Source: Metabacillus_B sp050107715 (GTDB taxonomy: Bacteria; Bacillota; Bacilli; Bacillales; Bacillaceae). Taken from it: 64,000 nucleotides of DNA. Both the position numbers and the translations under genes were made by a program. Shown one piece after another: positions 25,643 to 35,204 of the stretch. Each line of letters begins with the position of its first letter. Within the stretch, counting starts at the first letter, position 1. The stretch lies in the NCBI RefSeq assembly GCF_050107715.1, contig NZ_JBNILN010000004.1, forward strand, positions 261,735-325,734, given 5' to 3'. Below the pieces are notes generated by a model. That model ran no database searches. It saw only the letters and a list, made by a program, of their open reading frames with translations, and was not told the DNA's origin.

Positions 25643-26743
25643 TTAATTTTTGCTGCCTGATACTTCTTCCAGCACCTCTGCGAGCCGGGCCGCTGCATCG
25701 GGCATCCCGATTTCAGAGGAAGCAGTCCTCATATTCATTAGCTTTGCTTCATCCTTCATAATGCTGTCTATTTCGCTGAGAAGCGATTTCCCTGTTAAAT
25801 CCTTTTCCAGCATCAAAACAGCAGCACCTTTATCACTTAGAGACCTCGCGTTGACTTCCTGATGGTTCGCTGTAACATACGGACTTGGAATAAGAATGCT
25901 TGGAAGCCCCAGCGCTGTGATTTCAGCTATGGATGTAGCGCCTGCTCTTCCAACGATCAAATCTGTTCCGGCCAGCACTTCCGGCATATTGTGGATGAAT
26001 GGCTTGATAATTACATTTTCAGGAAATCCGAGTGTCTTTGCTTCTTCTGCGACTTGATTATAATGAACTTCACCTGTAACGTAAAGAATCTGGTAATCTT
26101 TTTTTTCTAAATCCGGAAGAACCTCTAGAATGGCCTTATTTATCGGCCTCGCTCCCCTGCTCCCGCCAAAAACGAGGACAGATTTTTTCCCGGGCTTTAA
26201 CCCTGCAGACAATTTACCTTTTTCCCCGTTTACCCCTGCGACTTCAGAAGCACGCGGATTCCCTGTCATAACTGCCTTATTGCCTGGAAAATACCGTCTC
26301 GCTTCTTCAAAGCAAATCGCAACTTTATCTGCATATCTTGCTAAAAATTTGTTAGTCAGGCCCGGAAGACTGTTTTGCTCATGGATCACGCACGGAATCT
26401 TTAATTTTGCCGCTGCATATACAACAGGGCCGCAAACGTACCCTCCTGTTCCGATTACAGCATCCGGCTTAAATTCTTTTAAATATTTCCTGCTGGTCTG
26501 GACTCCCTTTAAAAACCTCATGACGGTCTTGGCGTTATCCAATGAAAGTTTCCTTTTGAAGCCTGTAATCTCAATGGCTTTAAAAGGGATCCCTTCTCTT
26601 TCCACAATTCCTTTTTCAAGGCCGTTCTCTGTTCCTATGTATAAAAATTCCGCCGAGGGATTTTTCTTTTTCATTTCTTTGATTAATGCCAGTGCCGGAT
26701 AAATATGGCCTCCGGTTCCGCCTCCGCTGACAGCGATCTTCAT
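25643..26743 (-). CDS. murG: UDP-GlcNAc transferase MurG (lipid II synthesis)
   Basis: Membrane-associated GT28 glycosyltransferase that adds GlcNAc to lipid I. It has 366 residues from the ATG at 26743, which has GGAGGAAACGG ahead of it. The N-terminal SGGGTGGHIYPALA loop is diagnostic, and the C-terminal donor site is GRAGATSIAEITALG. The open frame extends upstream to 26896 only because it runs through the intergenic repeat there. Confidence 0.97.
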   Translation of the reverse strand: MKIAVSGGGTGGHIYPALALIKEMKKKNPSAEFLYIGTENGLEKGIVEREGIPFKAIEITGFKRKLSLDNAKTVMRFLKGVQTSRKYLKEFKPDAVIGTGGYVCGPVVYAAAKLKIPCVIHEQNSLPGLTNKFLARYADKVAICFEEARRYFPGNKAVMTGNPRASEVAGVNGEKGKLSAGLKPGKKSVLVFGGSRGARPINKAILEVLPDLEKKDYQILYVTGEVHYNQVAEEAKTLGFPENVIIKPFIHNMPEVLAGTDLIVGRAGATSIAEITALGLPSILIPSPYVTANHQEVNARSLSDKGAAVLMLEKDLTGKSLLSEIDSIMKDEAKLMNMRTASSEIGMPDAAARLAEVLEEVSGSKN

Positions 26744-26764
26744 TCCGTTTCCTCCTCGATGCCC

Positions 26765-26940
26765 TTTTTTATAAAAGCTTTCGTAAATTTGGCTGTTGAC
26801 TGCAGCATCCGTTTGCCTATCCGAAGCAGCTGAGCAACTCCTGGCTCTCACTTGTCCCGCTGCTCTGAGCCCGAAGACTCGCGCATTCCGATCCATTCAG
26901 CAGATTTAAAAATCAACACCATGCTTTAATAAATCCATTT
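26765..26940. repeat. Dispersed palindromic intergenic repeat, copy 3, between spoVE and murG
   Basis: The 296-bp spoVE-murG gap carries a relative of the 8317-8470 repeat. It has GGCTGTTGACTGCAGC, GCCTATCCGAAGC, the ending CATTCAGCAGATTTAAAAATC and AACACCATGCTTTAATAAATCC. These align in order with copy 1 (AATCAACAGGTGTGAAAAATC, AACACGATGCTTTAACAAAGCC). It therefore interrupts an otherwise tight mur operon without disturbing genes. Confidence 0.65.
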
Positions 26941-27039
26941 TTAAATGGGATGGGCTGGCACGGCAAGCTCAGGCACAGCTCTTCTGCGGAGTCTTCATCC
27001 TAAGCAGGGTCAGCCTCATCCGACAAATGGCCTGTTTGT

Positions 27040-28146
27040 TTAATATTTTGCATATCGGCTGATATTCAGCAATACCCCTATTCCCATCAGCATTAACGTC
27101 AGGGATGAGCCGCCATAGCTGAGAAAAGGAAGGGTGATACCGGTGACCGGCATAAGGCCTGTTACGACACCGATGTTGATCATAACCTGAATGGCCACCA
27201 TTCCGATAACCCCTACTGCCAAAAAGGCACCGTACAGATCCGGTGCACCAAGCGCTATTCGAATACCCCTCCAAAGCATTAGGCAGAACAGAAGCAAAAC
27301 AAGGGACCCTCCGATAAATCCGAGTTCTTCTGAAAGAATCGCGAAGATGAAGTCAGTTTGAGGTTCCGGCAAATAAAAGAACTTTTGCCTGCTTTGACCC
27401 AATCCCATTCCGAATAATCCGCCCGGCCCGATTGCATACAAAGACTGGATAATTTGAAATCCGCTTCCTAACGGGTCCTGCCACGGATCCATGAATGAAG
27501 TAATGCGCTTCATCCGATAGGGCGCAGATAAAACGAGGGCAGCGAATCCAGCCACACCAAGCAAGCCTAGCAGGCCAAAATGCCGAATCCTTGCTCCTGC
27601 TGTAAAAATCATCACAACAGACGTTCCAACCATCACTGTACCTGTTCCAAGGTCAGGCTGCAGCATAATCATTCCAAAAGCTATAAAAACAAGTCCCAGT
27701 GAGGGAACAAGGCCTTTTCTAAACGATGTAATCTTCTTTTGATGCTCAGAAAGGTATTTAGCTAAAAAAGCAATCATGGCAAATTTCATAAACTCCGATG
27801 GCTGAATGGAAAATGCCCCGACACCGATCCAGCTTCGAGAACCGTTGCGCTCCATCCCAATCCCCGGCACCAGTACCGCTATCAGAAGAACAAAACAGGC
27901 CAGCATCAAAACTTTAGCCCACGTTCTCCATGTCCAGTAATCTATGTTCATAATAAAAAACATGCCGATGACTCCAATGCCGGCAAATAACAGCTGTCTT
28001 TTCGCAAAGAAAAAGGAATCATCAAATTTATAGTCTGCCCAGATTGCACTGGCGCTGTAAACCATTATAAGGCCCACTGCCAGCAGCAGAAGCGTGACAA
28101 TAATTAAAATAAAATCCGGAGTCGTTTTTTTCGCCGTCAAAGCCAT
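27040..28146 (-). CDS. spoVE: SEDS-family lipid II polymerase SpoVE
   Basis: FtsW/RodA/SpoVE polytopic membrane protein, 368 residues with about ten membrane segments. SEDS motifs are visible in KRQLLFAGIGV, QPDLGTGTVM, IGPGGLFGMGLGQSRQKF, PEPQTDFIFAILSEELGF and LPFLSYGGSSL. Because of its place between murG and murD it is assigned as SpoVE, which works with the transpeptidase SpoVD in spore cortex synthesis. A vegetative FtsW role cannot be excluded from sequence alone. Confidence 0.93.
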   Translation of the reverse strand: MALTAKKTTPDFILIIVTLLLLAVGLIMVYSASAIWADYKFDDSFFFAKRQLLFAGIGVIGMFFIMNIDYWTWRTWAKVLMLACFVLLIAVLVPGIGMERNGSRSWIGVGAFSIQPSEFMKFAMIAFLAKYLSEHQKKITSFRKGLVPSLGLVFIAFGMIMLQPDLGTGTVMVGTSVVMIFTAGARIRHFGLLGLLGVAGFAALVLSAPYRMKRITSFMDPWQDPLGSGFQIIQSLYAIGPGGLFGMGLGQSRQKFFYLPEPQTDFIFAILSEELGFIGGSLVLLLFCLMLWRGIRIALGAPDLYGAFLAVGVIGMVAIQVMINIGVVTGLMPVTGITLPFLSYGGSSLTLMLMGIGVLLNISRYAKY

Positions 28147-28202
28147 ACACCTCTATTTCGTCTAAAGGGTCAGGCTCCCGGCAGATGCCGCGGTACGAGC
28201 CC

Positions 28203-29558
28203 TCAATCTAGCTTATGCACGGCACTTGCAAACATGTCTCCTCTTTGTTCAAATGTCTTATACTGATCCCAGCTTGCACATGCGGGAGATAGCAGAATAA
28301 TATCGCCTTCATTCGAAAGACCGTAAGCCGCGCCGGCTGCCTGTTCCACATTATCGACACGTTTGATCACTTCTATTCCGGCTTCTCTTGCTGTTCTTTC
28401 AAGCTTTGGAGCGGTTTCTCCAAAACTGATCAGCGCTTTTACATTCTTCATGGAAGGCTTTAATTCATCAAATTCATTTCCTCTGTCCAGCCCTCCGGCG
28501 AGAAGAATAACGGGCTGTTCAAAGGCATCAAGCGCTTTAGAGGTGGCCAGAATATTGGTTGCTTTTGAATCATTGTAAAACTTGCGTTCCCTTATGGTCC
28601 GCACGTGCTGAAGACGGTGCACAACTCCTGAAAATGATGTAAGAACGCTTATGATGGCCTCATTTGAGCATCCTCTCGTTTTGACAAGAGCGATTGCGGC
28701 CAGTATGTTTTCCAGGTTGTGTTTCCCCGGAAGAACAATGTCTTTTACATCAATGAGGCGTTCCGTCCCGTACCAAATCGCTTGATTGCGGATAAAGACC
28801 CCTTCTTCAAGCTCCTGTTTGACAGAAAAAAAGACTTTTTTGGCCCTCGTATTTTCAGAGAGTCTGCATACCTCCTGATCGTCTGCATTAATCACCGCGT
28901 GGTGATCAGGATTCAAATTCTCATAGATTTTGCCTTTCGCATCTGCATACGCTTCTCTTGTCCCGTGATAATCGAGATGGGCATCAAATAGGTTTAGGAT
29001 AACAGCTGCAGCCGGCCTGAAGGTGTTGGTGCCCTGGAGCTGAAAAGATGAGAGCTCCATTACTATGACCTCTTCCTTTTGAGCATGTTCGGCTACTTCA
29101 CAGGCTACCGTACCAATGTTGCCTGCGATGAGCGGCTTGAAGCCGCCTTTTTTCAGCATTTCATACACAATTGTCGTTGTGGTCGTTTTCCCGTTTGAAC
29201 CCGTGATCCCAATGATATCTGCTTCAGATATAAGATAAGCGAGTTCTACCTCTGTAATAATCGGAATCCTTTTTTCAGCAGCCTGAACGAGCACTGGATT
29301 GGTATATGGAATACCCGGGTTTTTCACAACGATTTCAATCTTCTCATCCTCGAGCAGTGTTTGAGGATGACTGCCGCAAATTACTTTCATTCCCATATCA
29401 TGAAGAATCTGCGCTGATTCATTCTCTTCATAGGGTTTCATATCATTTACCGTCACGTCAGCACCCAGCTTATGAAGGAGCTTTGCTGCTGCAAATCCGC
29501 TCTTGGCAAGCCCGAGTACGAGAACAGGTTTCCCTGCAAATGTTTGTATTGTCTTCAC
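28203..29558 (-). CDS. murD: UDP-MurNAc-L-alanine:D-glutamate ligase
   Basis: Cytoplasmic ATP-dependent Mur ligase adding D-Glu to the stem peptide. It has 451 residues. It shows an N-terminal Rossmann-like VLVLGLAKSGFAAAKLL, the ATP loop GITGSNGKTTTT near residue 117, and the C-terminal motifs HRLQHV and YNDSKATN. It begins one base after the mraY stop. The standard operon order murE-mraY-murD is kept. Confidence 0.97.
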   Translation of the reverse strand: MKTIQTFAGKPVLVLGLAKSGFAAAKLLHKLGADVTVNDMKPYEENESAQILHDMGMKVICGSHPQTLLEDEKIEIVVKNPGIPYTNPVLVQAAEKRIPIITEVELAYLISEADIIGITGSNGKTTTTTIVYEMLKKGGFKPLIAGNIGTVACEVAEHAQKEEVIVMELSSFQLQGTNTFRPAAAVILNLFDAHLDYHGTREAYADAKGKIYENLNPDHHAVINADDQEVCRLSENTRAKKVFFSVKQELEEGVFIRNQAIWYGTERLIDVKDIVLPGKHNLENILAAIALVKTRGCSNEAIISVLTSFSGVVHRLQHVRTIRERKFYNDSKATNILATSKALDAFEQPVILLAGGLDRGNEFDELKPSMKNVKALISFGETAPKLERTAREAGIEVIKRVDNVEQAAGAAYGLSNEGDIILLSPACASWDQYKTFEQRGDMFASAVHKLD

Positions 29559-30533
29559 TTACATCCACACCTCAATATAAATTCCGATAACAGCAAAAAT
29601 AAGTCCGGCTGTCCAGAATGTAACGACAACACGCCACTCTGACCAGCCTGATAACTCATAATGGTGATGGAGTGGACTCATTTTAAAAACTCTTTTACCG
29701 GTCGTTTTAAAGGAAATGACCTGAATGATGACCGACAGAGTTTCCAAAACGAAAATCCCTCCAATCAGGACAAGCAGAATTTCAAGCTTTGTCAAGATTG
29801 CCACCGTCACGATCGCGCCTCCCAGGGCAAGCGATCCGGTATCGCCCATAAATACTTTGGCTGGATGGGCATTAAACACAAGAAACCCAAGAACAGCCCC
29901 GGCCACTGCCACAGAAAAAATGGCAACATCAATCTGATTCTGATTCCAGGCAAGAATGGCAAACGCTCCAAACGCAATAGCAGCCGTTCCGGAAAGCAAT
30001 CCATCCAAACCGTCTGTCAAATTGACCGCATTGGATCCTCCAACCAGCATAAAGACAATCAGCAGCACATAGGCCCAGCCGAGATCAAACGCAAATTCTG
30101 TGCCCGGCACACGGATTTCTGTTGAAAAATTGTATTGTCTGAAAACCAGGTAAAACACGATTGCAATCATAATCTGTCCGATAAGTTTTTGCTTAGAAGT
30201 CAGGCCCAGATTGCGCTTCATCACAACTTTTATAAAATCATCAAGGAATCCCAGCACTCCGTATCCAAATGTAACAAAAAGCAGCAAATACATTTCTACA
30301 CTTGGCTGAGCAAATTTCCCCGTCATCACGAGGGTCGTTACAATAATAGAAAGAATAATCATGATACCGCCCATAGTAGGCGTTCCTGATTTTTTCATAT
30401 GGGACTTCGGACCTTCATCCCGAATGCTTTGTCCAAATTTCAATCTTCTTAAAAACGGGATAAAGACAGGAGAAAGCAGAACGCTAATTAAAAACCCCAT
30501 CAAAATGGTAAATAAAATAACTTGCTCAAGCAC
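29559..30533 (-). CDS. mraY: Phospho-N-acetylmuramoyl-pentapeptide transferase
   Basis: Membrane enzyme that transfers phospho-MurNAc-pentapeptide to undecaprenyl phosphate (lipid I). It has 324 residues from the GTG at 30533, the B. subtilis length, with AGGAGG eight bases upstream. The ATG at 30551 is itself part of that ribosome site (ATGAAGGAGG). It has ten hydrophobic segments, catalytic LDDFIK and NAVNLTDGLDGL motifs, and the HHHYELSGW cytoplasmic loop. Confidence 0.97.
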   Translation of the reverse strand: MLEQVILFTILMGFLISVLLSPVFIPFLRRLKFGQSIRDEGPKSHMKKSGTPTMGGIMIILSIIVTTLVMTGKFAQPSVEMYLLLFVTFGYGVLGFLDDFIKVVMKRNLGLTSKQKLIGQIMIAIVFYLVFRQYNFSTEIRVPGTEFAFDLGWAYVLLIVFMLVGGSNAVNLTDGLDGLLSGTAAIAFGAFAILAWNQNQIDVAIFSVAVAGAVLGFLVFNAHPAKVFMGDTGSLALGGAIVTVAILTKLEILLVLIGGIFVLETLSVIIQVISFKTTGKRVFKMSPLHHHYELSGWSEWRVVVTFWTAGLIFAVIGIYIEVWM

Positions 30534-30632
30534 TGCGCCTTCCTCCTTCAAGCTCCATCCTTGTCTCTACGTGAACATCATATGCAATGGATATTCTATT
30601 ATGTTTACACCGTCTTAACATACTCATTTTCC

Positions 30633-32147
30633 TCACTGCTCTCTTCCGTTATCATTCTTGGATGCCATTGTCGGGCTGTAGCCGATTTTTAAGCTGCTGA
30701 TTGCTTTAATGGCTACTTCCCTGTCGTCAAAATCATAAGTCCTGCTGCCTATTTGCTGATAGGTTTCATGGCCTTTCCCGGCTATGAGCACAACATCTCC
30801 AGGTTTTGCATTCGCAGCGGCGAAAAAGATGGCCTGCTCCCGGTTTGATATGGAATGGTAATAATGATCCCGGACACCCTCCTCCATATCGGCCAGGATA
30901 TCAAGCGGATCCTCACTTCTGGGATTATCCGATGTGAAAATCGGTTCGTCTGCATATTTAACAGCAATTTGAGCCATTAACGGGCGCTTTGTTTTGTCCC
31001 TGTCTCCTCCGCAGCCTACTACAACAAAGGTTCTGCCTTCGGAAAACTGCTTGACGGTAGTTAAAACATTTTCCAGACTATCAGGTGTATGGGCATAATC
31101 CACGATGACAGCAAAAGGCTGTCCGGCATCCACCAGTTCAAATCTCCCTCTGACACCGTCTGCCTCCTCGAGTGCAGCAGCGGCGGTCTCAAGGGCTATA
31201 CCTGAAGCGAGGCTCGCTCCAACAGCTGCAAGCACATTATAAACGCTGAATTTTCCGATGAGCTTCAGCTTCATCCTTCTTGATCCGTAAGGGGTTTTCA
31301 GCATAAATTCTGTGCCGCTTGATGTCATCTGAATAGCTGATGCCGTAATGTCTGCGGGCTGATCAATCCCGTAAGTCAAGATGTGTGCAGCTGTCATGCT
31401 TTTATAATCAGCTGCCGCGTCATCATCCTGATTGATCACCGCATATTTTGGCCGGGAATGGTTAAACGTATTTCCAAGCTGGGCAAACAGCAGTCCTTTT
31501 GCCTGTTTGTAGGCTTCCATCGTTCCATGGTAGTCCAGATGATCCTGCGTAAGATTGGTAAATACCGCCACATCATAGTCACAGCCGTGGACCCTGCCCA
31601 TATGAAGAGCATGGGAGGATACTTCCATTACAGCATTGGAAACCCCATTGTCAGTCATTTTCTTAAATGTTTTTTGAAGAGTCAGGCTTTCAGGAGTTGT
31701 ATTTCTGACTTCCAGAGTCTCATCTCCGATTTTTATGTACATGGTACCGATCATCCCGGTATTTTTACCGGCAGACTTCATAATTTTTTCAATTAAATGG
31801 GCGGTTGTCGTTTTCCCGTTTGTACCGGTCACGCCGATTAAATGAAGTTTCTGTGTCGGCTGTCCGTAAAATGCATCCGCAAGTACAGCCATTGCTCTGT
31901 TTGAATCAGGCACTATGATAACGGGCACAGGAAGGTCAAGCTTTCGCTCAGCTATAACAGCCACTGCCCCTTGGTCTACAGCCTGTCCGGCAAAATGATG
32001 CCCGTCTACTGTATAGCCTTTTATACAAATAAACAAGCTCCCTTTTCCTGCATTTCTAGAATCCATTTCAATTGATTCAATGTCAGGGTTTCCGTCTGGA
32101 CGGAATTCTCCAAAATGTAAACAGGAAAGCAAATCAGTCAACTTCAT
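30633..32147 (-). CDS. murE: UDP-MurNAc-tripeptide synthetase (meso-diaminopimelate adding)
   Basis: Adds the third stem-peptide residue. It has 504 residues from the ATG at 32147 (MKLTDLLSCL). The ATP loop is GVTGTNGKTTTAHL. The specificity motif DNPRSEDP indicates meso-diaminopimelate rather than lysine, as expected in Bacillus walls and spores. The 288-bp gap to spoVD has a hairpin at 32276-32312 and no gene. Confidence 0.97.
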   Translation of the reverse strand: MKLTDLLSCLHFGEFRPDGNPDIESIEMDSRNAGKGSLFICIKGYTVDGHHFAGQAVDQGAVAVIAERKLDLPVPVIIVPDSNRAMAVLADAFYGQPTQKLHLIGVTGTNGKTTTAHLIEKIMKSAGKNTGMIGTMYIKIGDETLEVRNTTPESLTLQKTFKKMTDNGVSNAVMEVSSHALHMGRVHGCDYDVAVFTNLTQDHLDYHGTMEAYKQAKGLLFAQLGNTFNHSRPKYAVINQDDDAAADYKSMTAAHILTYGIDQPADITASAIQMTSSGTEFMLKTPYGSRRMKLKLIGKFSVYNVLAAVGASLASGIALETAAAALEEADGVRGRFELVDAGQPFAVIVDYAHTPDSLENVLTTVKQFSEGRTFVVVGCGGDRDKTKRPLMAQIAVKYADEPIFTSDNPRSEDPLDILADMEEGVRDHYYHSISNREQAIFFAAANAKPGDVVLIAGKGHETYQQIGSRTYDFDDREVAIKAISSLKIGYSPTMASKNDNGREQ

Positions 32148-32275
32148 CCTTATCAAACCTCTCAATTCACACTCTTTAAAATAACCATATGCTTTTATGC
32201 ATACAGTTCATATTTTATCTCACTTCAATGAAAAGAGCCAACCTTTTGTGAGATGCGGACTCCTCATGTTTATCT

Positions 32276-32312
32276 GCACTGAGCCAATTTTTCACTTTTG
32301 GCTGAGCAGTGT
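32276..32312. other. Hairpin in spoVD-murE gap
   Basis: TGCACTGAGCCAA and TTGGCTGAGCAGTG face each other around a TTTTTCACT loop. No T run follows in either direction. It could be an RNA processing or pausing site within the spoVD-murE transcript, or a repeat remnant. Confidence 0.4.
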
Positions 32313-32435
32313 TGAGAAGAAGTAGCCGGACGGATCTTTATATTCAAAAAAAACAGCCCGGCTAAGCCTTGCTTTGCTCAGACGGACTGATTTGCCAATA
32401 GCAGGTCTCCAGAAATGCTCATCGTACTCTTACGA

Positions 32436-34355
32436 TCATGGATTACCCATGAATACACGGATAGCGGAACCTTCATTCACCTTCGTCCCGGCTGCAGGAG
32501 ATTGCTGAACAACTGCATTCCCGCTGCCTGCAACATCAAATTTTACATTGATCAGCTGTTCCCTCAGTTCATCCAGCTCCATACCTAAAAGATTCGGAAC
32601 TTCCACCTTCTTTGTGTCTCCCCACTTGTACACCTTTTCAATTTGATCTTTTCTAGGCTTTACGCCCATTTCTGGCAGGCTGTCCCTCATAATGTTCCCT
32701 ACAATCGGGGCGGCAACGGTCCCCCCGAACTGGACTGTCCCTTTTGGATTATCAACCGCTACATAGACGACGAGTTCGGGATTATCAGCTGGGGCAAACC
32801 CGATGAATGAAACAATAAAATTGTTTTTCAAGTAAACACCGTTGCTTACTTTTTGGGCGGTTCCGGTTTTTCCGCCCACCCTGTAGCCTTCCACGAAAGC
32901 GTTTCTCCCAGTTCCCGCAGCTACTACACTTTCCAGAGCGTATCGAATCTGCTTGGAGGTCTCCTCTGATATGACCCTTCTTTTTCCCTGTGGCGTGGTC
33001 CTGCTTATGATTTCTCCGGTGATCGGGTCCACCCATTCTTTCGCAATATAAGGGGTATACAAAACCCCGCCGTTTACTGCTGCGGATACCGCGGCTACCT
33101 GCTGAATCGGTGTGACCGAGACTCCTTGTCCGAATGCGGTAGTTGCTTGTTCAACCGGCCCCACCCGATCGATGTTAAAGAGGATTCCTCTTCCTTCTCC
33201 CTGTAAATCGATCCCGGTTTTTTGACCGAATCCGAACTCCTTGATGTATTTAAAAAGCTTCTCTTTCCCAAGTCTTTGACCGAGCTCTACAAAACCAGGG
33301 TTGCATGAATTCTGGACTACCTCCAAAAAGCTCTGCGATCCATGGCCGCCTCTCTTCCAGCACTTCAGCCTTGCACCGGCTACCTCAACTGAACCAGGAT
33401 CGTGGAAATGATCATGCTCCAGGTCCACTTTTTGTTCTTCAAGTGCTGCTGCAAGGGTGATGATTTTGAAGGTAGATCCGGGTTCATACGTGCTCCATAC
33501 CGGGAGATTCCGGTTATATACAATTGGCTCTACGTCCTGATAGCTGGCAGGATCGAAATCAGGCCTGGAGGACATTCCCAGTATTTCCCCGTTTTTCGGA
33601 TTCATGGCAATGGCAATCATTCCATCCGGATTGTATTGAGCCTGAGCAAGATCCAGTTCCCTTTCGATGATTGTCTGTACTTTTGAGTCAATTGTGAGCT
33701 TTAGCGTTTGCCCGTCTACAGGAGGCCTGTAATCATCTGCTTCATTCGGCATTCTTTTTCCTTTTGCATCGGAGTAGAATTTGACAAACCCTTTCTCCCC
33801 CTTCAATTCATCATCATAATAGGCTTCCAAGCCGAGAAGCCCCTGATTATCGATTCCTGCAAATCCAAGAACATGGGACAGGTAGCTTCCGTTCGGATAG
33901 TATCTCTTACTGTCTTCGCCAATGTAGACCCCTTTTAAACCAAGCGCTCTGACTTCACCTGCCTTCTCATGGGAAATTTTTCTCCCTTCCGGCTTAAGCG
34001 TGACAATCATCTCGTTCATTGTCAGGAAGTCATACGCTTTCTTTGTCGTCATATTCAGTACCGGTGCAAGCTTCGACGCCGCTTCCGCAGGATTCTCAAC
34101 CTGTCTCGGGACTGCGTATACGGTTGGCGCGCTAATATTTGTAGCCAGCTTCTCACCATTCCGGTCTAAAATTTCCCCCCGCTCAGGTTCAAACGGAAGA
34201 TTGCGGCTCCATAAGTCCTTTGCTCCGGCTGTCAGCTTATTCCCCAGCACAAACTGGACATAGCCAAGCCTGACATCAATCACCGCAAATACAAGCACAC
34301 CAATCAGGAATACAGCAGCCAGTCGTTTTCTGACGGTTACCTGGGATACGCGCAA
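32436..34355 (-). CDS. spoVD: Sporulation-specific penicillin-binding protein SpoVD
   Basis: Class B PBP (transpeptidase) for spore cortex peptidoglycan, partner of SpoVE. It has 639 residues from the TTG at 34355, which yields the family start MRVSQVTVRKRL with AAGGAG eight bases before it. It has one N-terminal membrane anchor, a dimerisation domain, and the active-site serine at Ser294 (STFK), then SCN and KTGTAQ boxes. A single C-terminal PASTA domain follows. A candidate sigma-E promoter lies upstream. Confidence 0.96.
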   Translation of the reverse strand: MRVSQVTVRKRLAAVFLIGVLVFAVIDVRLGYVQFVLGNKLTAGAKDLWSRNLPFEPERGEILDRNGEKLATNISAPTVYAVPRQVENPAEAASKLAPVLNMTTKKAYDFLTMNEMIVTLKPEGRKISHEKAGEVRALGLKGVYIGEDSKRYYPNGSYLSHVLGFAGIDNQGLLGLEAYYDDELKGEKGFVKFYSDAKGKRMPNEADDYRPPVDGQTLKLTIDSKVQTIIERELDLAQAQYNPDGMIAIAMNPKNGEILGMSSRPDFDPASYQDVEPIVYNRNLPVWSTYEPGSTFKIITLAAALEEQKVDLEHDHFHDPGSVEVAGARLKCWKRGGHGSQSFLEVVQNSCNPGFVELGQRLGKEKLFKYIKEFGFGQKTGIDLQGEGRGILFNIDRVGPVEQATTAFGQGVSVTPIQQVAAVSAAVNGGVLYTPYIAKEWVDPITGEIISRTTPQGKRRVISEETSKQIRYALESVVAAGTGRNAFVEGYRVGGKTGTAQKVSNGVYLKNNFIVSFIGFAPADNPELVVYVAVDNPKGTVQFGGTVAAPIVGNIMRDSLPEMGVKPRKDQIEKVYKWGDTKKVEVPNLLGMELDELREQLINVKFDVAGSGNAVVQQSPAAGTKVNEGSAIRVFMGNP

Positions 34356-34384
34356 CAAAATCACTCCTTGTCTATGCTCCTCCC

Positions 34385-34414
34385 ACTATATGCTTGTACA
34401 GGTGTGATTAGAAC
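34385..34414 (-). promoter_or_regulatory. Candidate sigma-E promoter of spoVD
   Basis: Minus strand: GTTCTAAT at 34414-34407, 14 nt, then CATATAGT at 34392-34385. The -10 differs from the sigma-E consensus CATACANT at one position. B. subtilis spoVD is sigma-E dependent. The -35 match is weak, so this is tentative. Confidence 0.4.
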
Positions 34415-34703
34415 GGCAAGGGGGATTAGGGTGACTGGACCCTTCCTGCCAATGAAATCATGTGTGCTGAAAGAGAAGGAGGAGATGAGAGGAGATATAC
34501 AAGCGGCTGTTCAGCAATTTTTAGCAGCGTTTTTAAAAAGGATGGTCCCTTCTGAATTGGGAGTTTTTATAATACCATGCATCGTCAGTGCGTCTGACCC
34601 CACTTCCGCTAAAGGATTAAAGCTCCGGCACCCACTCACTGAGCCATTGGCGGACTAGGGATTACAGATTCGTGCCTCTGTCCCCCAGTACGGTAAAGCA
34701 ACA

Positions 34704-34728
34704 GGGGCCAGGCACCGTGCCTGGCCCC
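34704..34728. repeat. Perfect 25-bp palindrome
   Basis: Arms GGGGCCAGGCAC and GTGCCTGGCCCC, 12 bp each, around a single C. No T run follows. It resembles the short CAGGCACC-type palindromes that I recall scattered in Bacillus intergenic DNA. Confidence 0.85.
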
Positions 34729-35002
34729 ACTTTCGCTGCTGCACTAAAGCTCCGGCACCAGATCTGTCAGTCCCTGGTGCGCAAGGGTTGACACCCTGCT
34801 GTCTCTGTCCCCCGCCCCTTTACAGCAGTAAAGCTCCGTTACACTTACACACTGTTATCTCTTTGCCGGACACCTGACCCCTGCCTTAGAAAATCGCCTC
34901 CAACCCCAGCTCTGCCAAAGCGCGCTAAATCTCTGTCCGCGATACGAGAAACACGCTGCAGGATTAAAGGGCTCTCCTCTGAATCCAATCAAGCACAAAT
35001 AA

Positions 35003-35028
35003 GGGGTCGGAGGAGAGCCTCCGACCCC
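35003..35028. repeat. Perfect hairpin palindrome, 11-bp arms
   Basis: GGGGTCGGAGG and CCTCCGACCCC around AGAG. It lies in the same gap as the 34704 palindrome and also starts GGGG and ends CCCC, suggesting the same repeat class. No T run follows. Confidence 0.85.
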
Positions 35029-35204
35029 AATTACGCCCGCTGCCTTAACTCCTGCATCAGCCTATTAAAAACGCTGGAGGAGAGGGACATAGAGCATTCC
35101 GCCTCTCTCCCCGGGACTTCCCCGCAAGGAGGGACGGAGGTACTTGCGCTGCTGAACGTCATCATTTTATCATACTGTTCCAAAACAGCGCCCCGCCCCA
35201 ATCA

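Larger units (their letters stand above)
34356..35204. other. 849-bp intergenic region between pbpB and spoVD
   Basis: No credible gene. It contains the spoVD promoter region, two perfect palindromes (separate entries) and a diverged direct duplication: CCCACTTCCGCTAAAGGATT at about 34600 and CCCACTTTCGCTGCTGCACT at about 34727, both followed by AAAGCTCCGGCACC. A third, partial TAAAGCTCCG is near 34840. The stretch looks like decayed repeat sequence. Confidence 0.7.

Noticed and set aside
26744..26896. Long N-terminal extension of MurG
   Set aside because: The extra residues are encoded by the intergenic repeat and precede the true ribosome site and conserved MurG start.
34368..34658. 96-codon plus-strand frame in the pbpB-spoVD gap
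   Set aside because: No ribosome site or recognisable domain, and it overlaps the spoVD promoter region and the repeat block.
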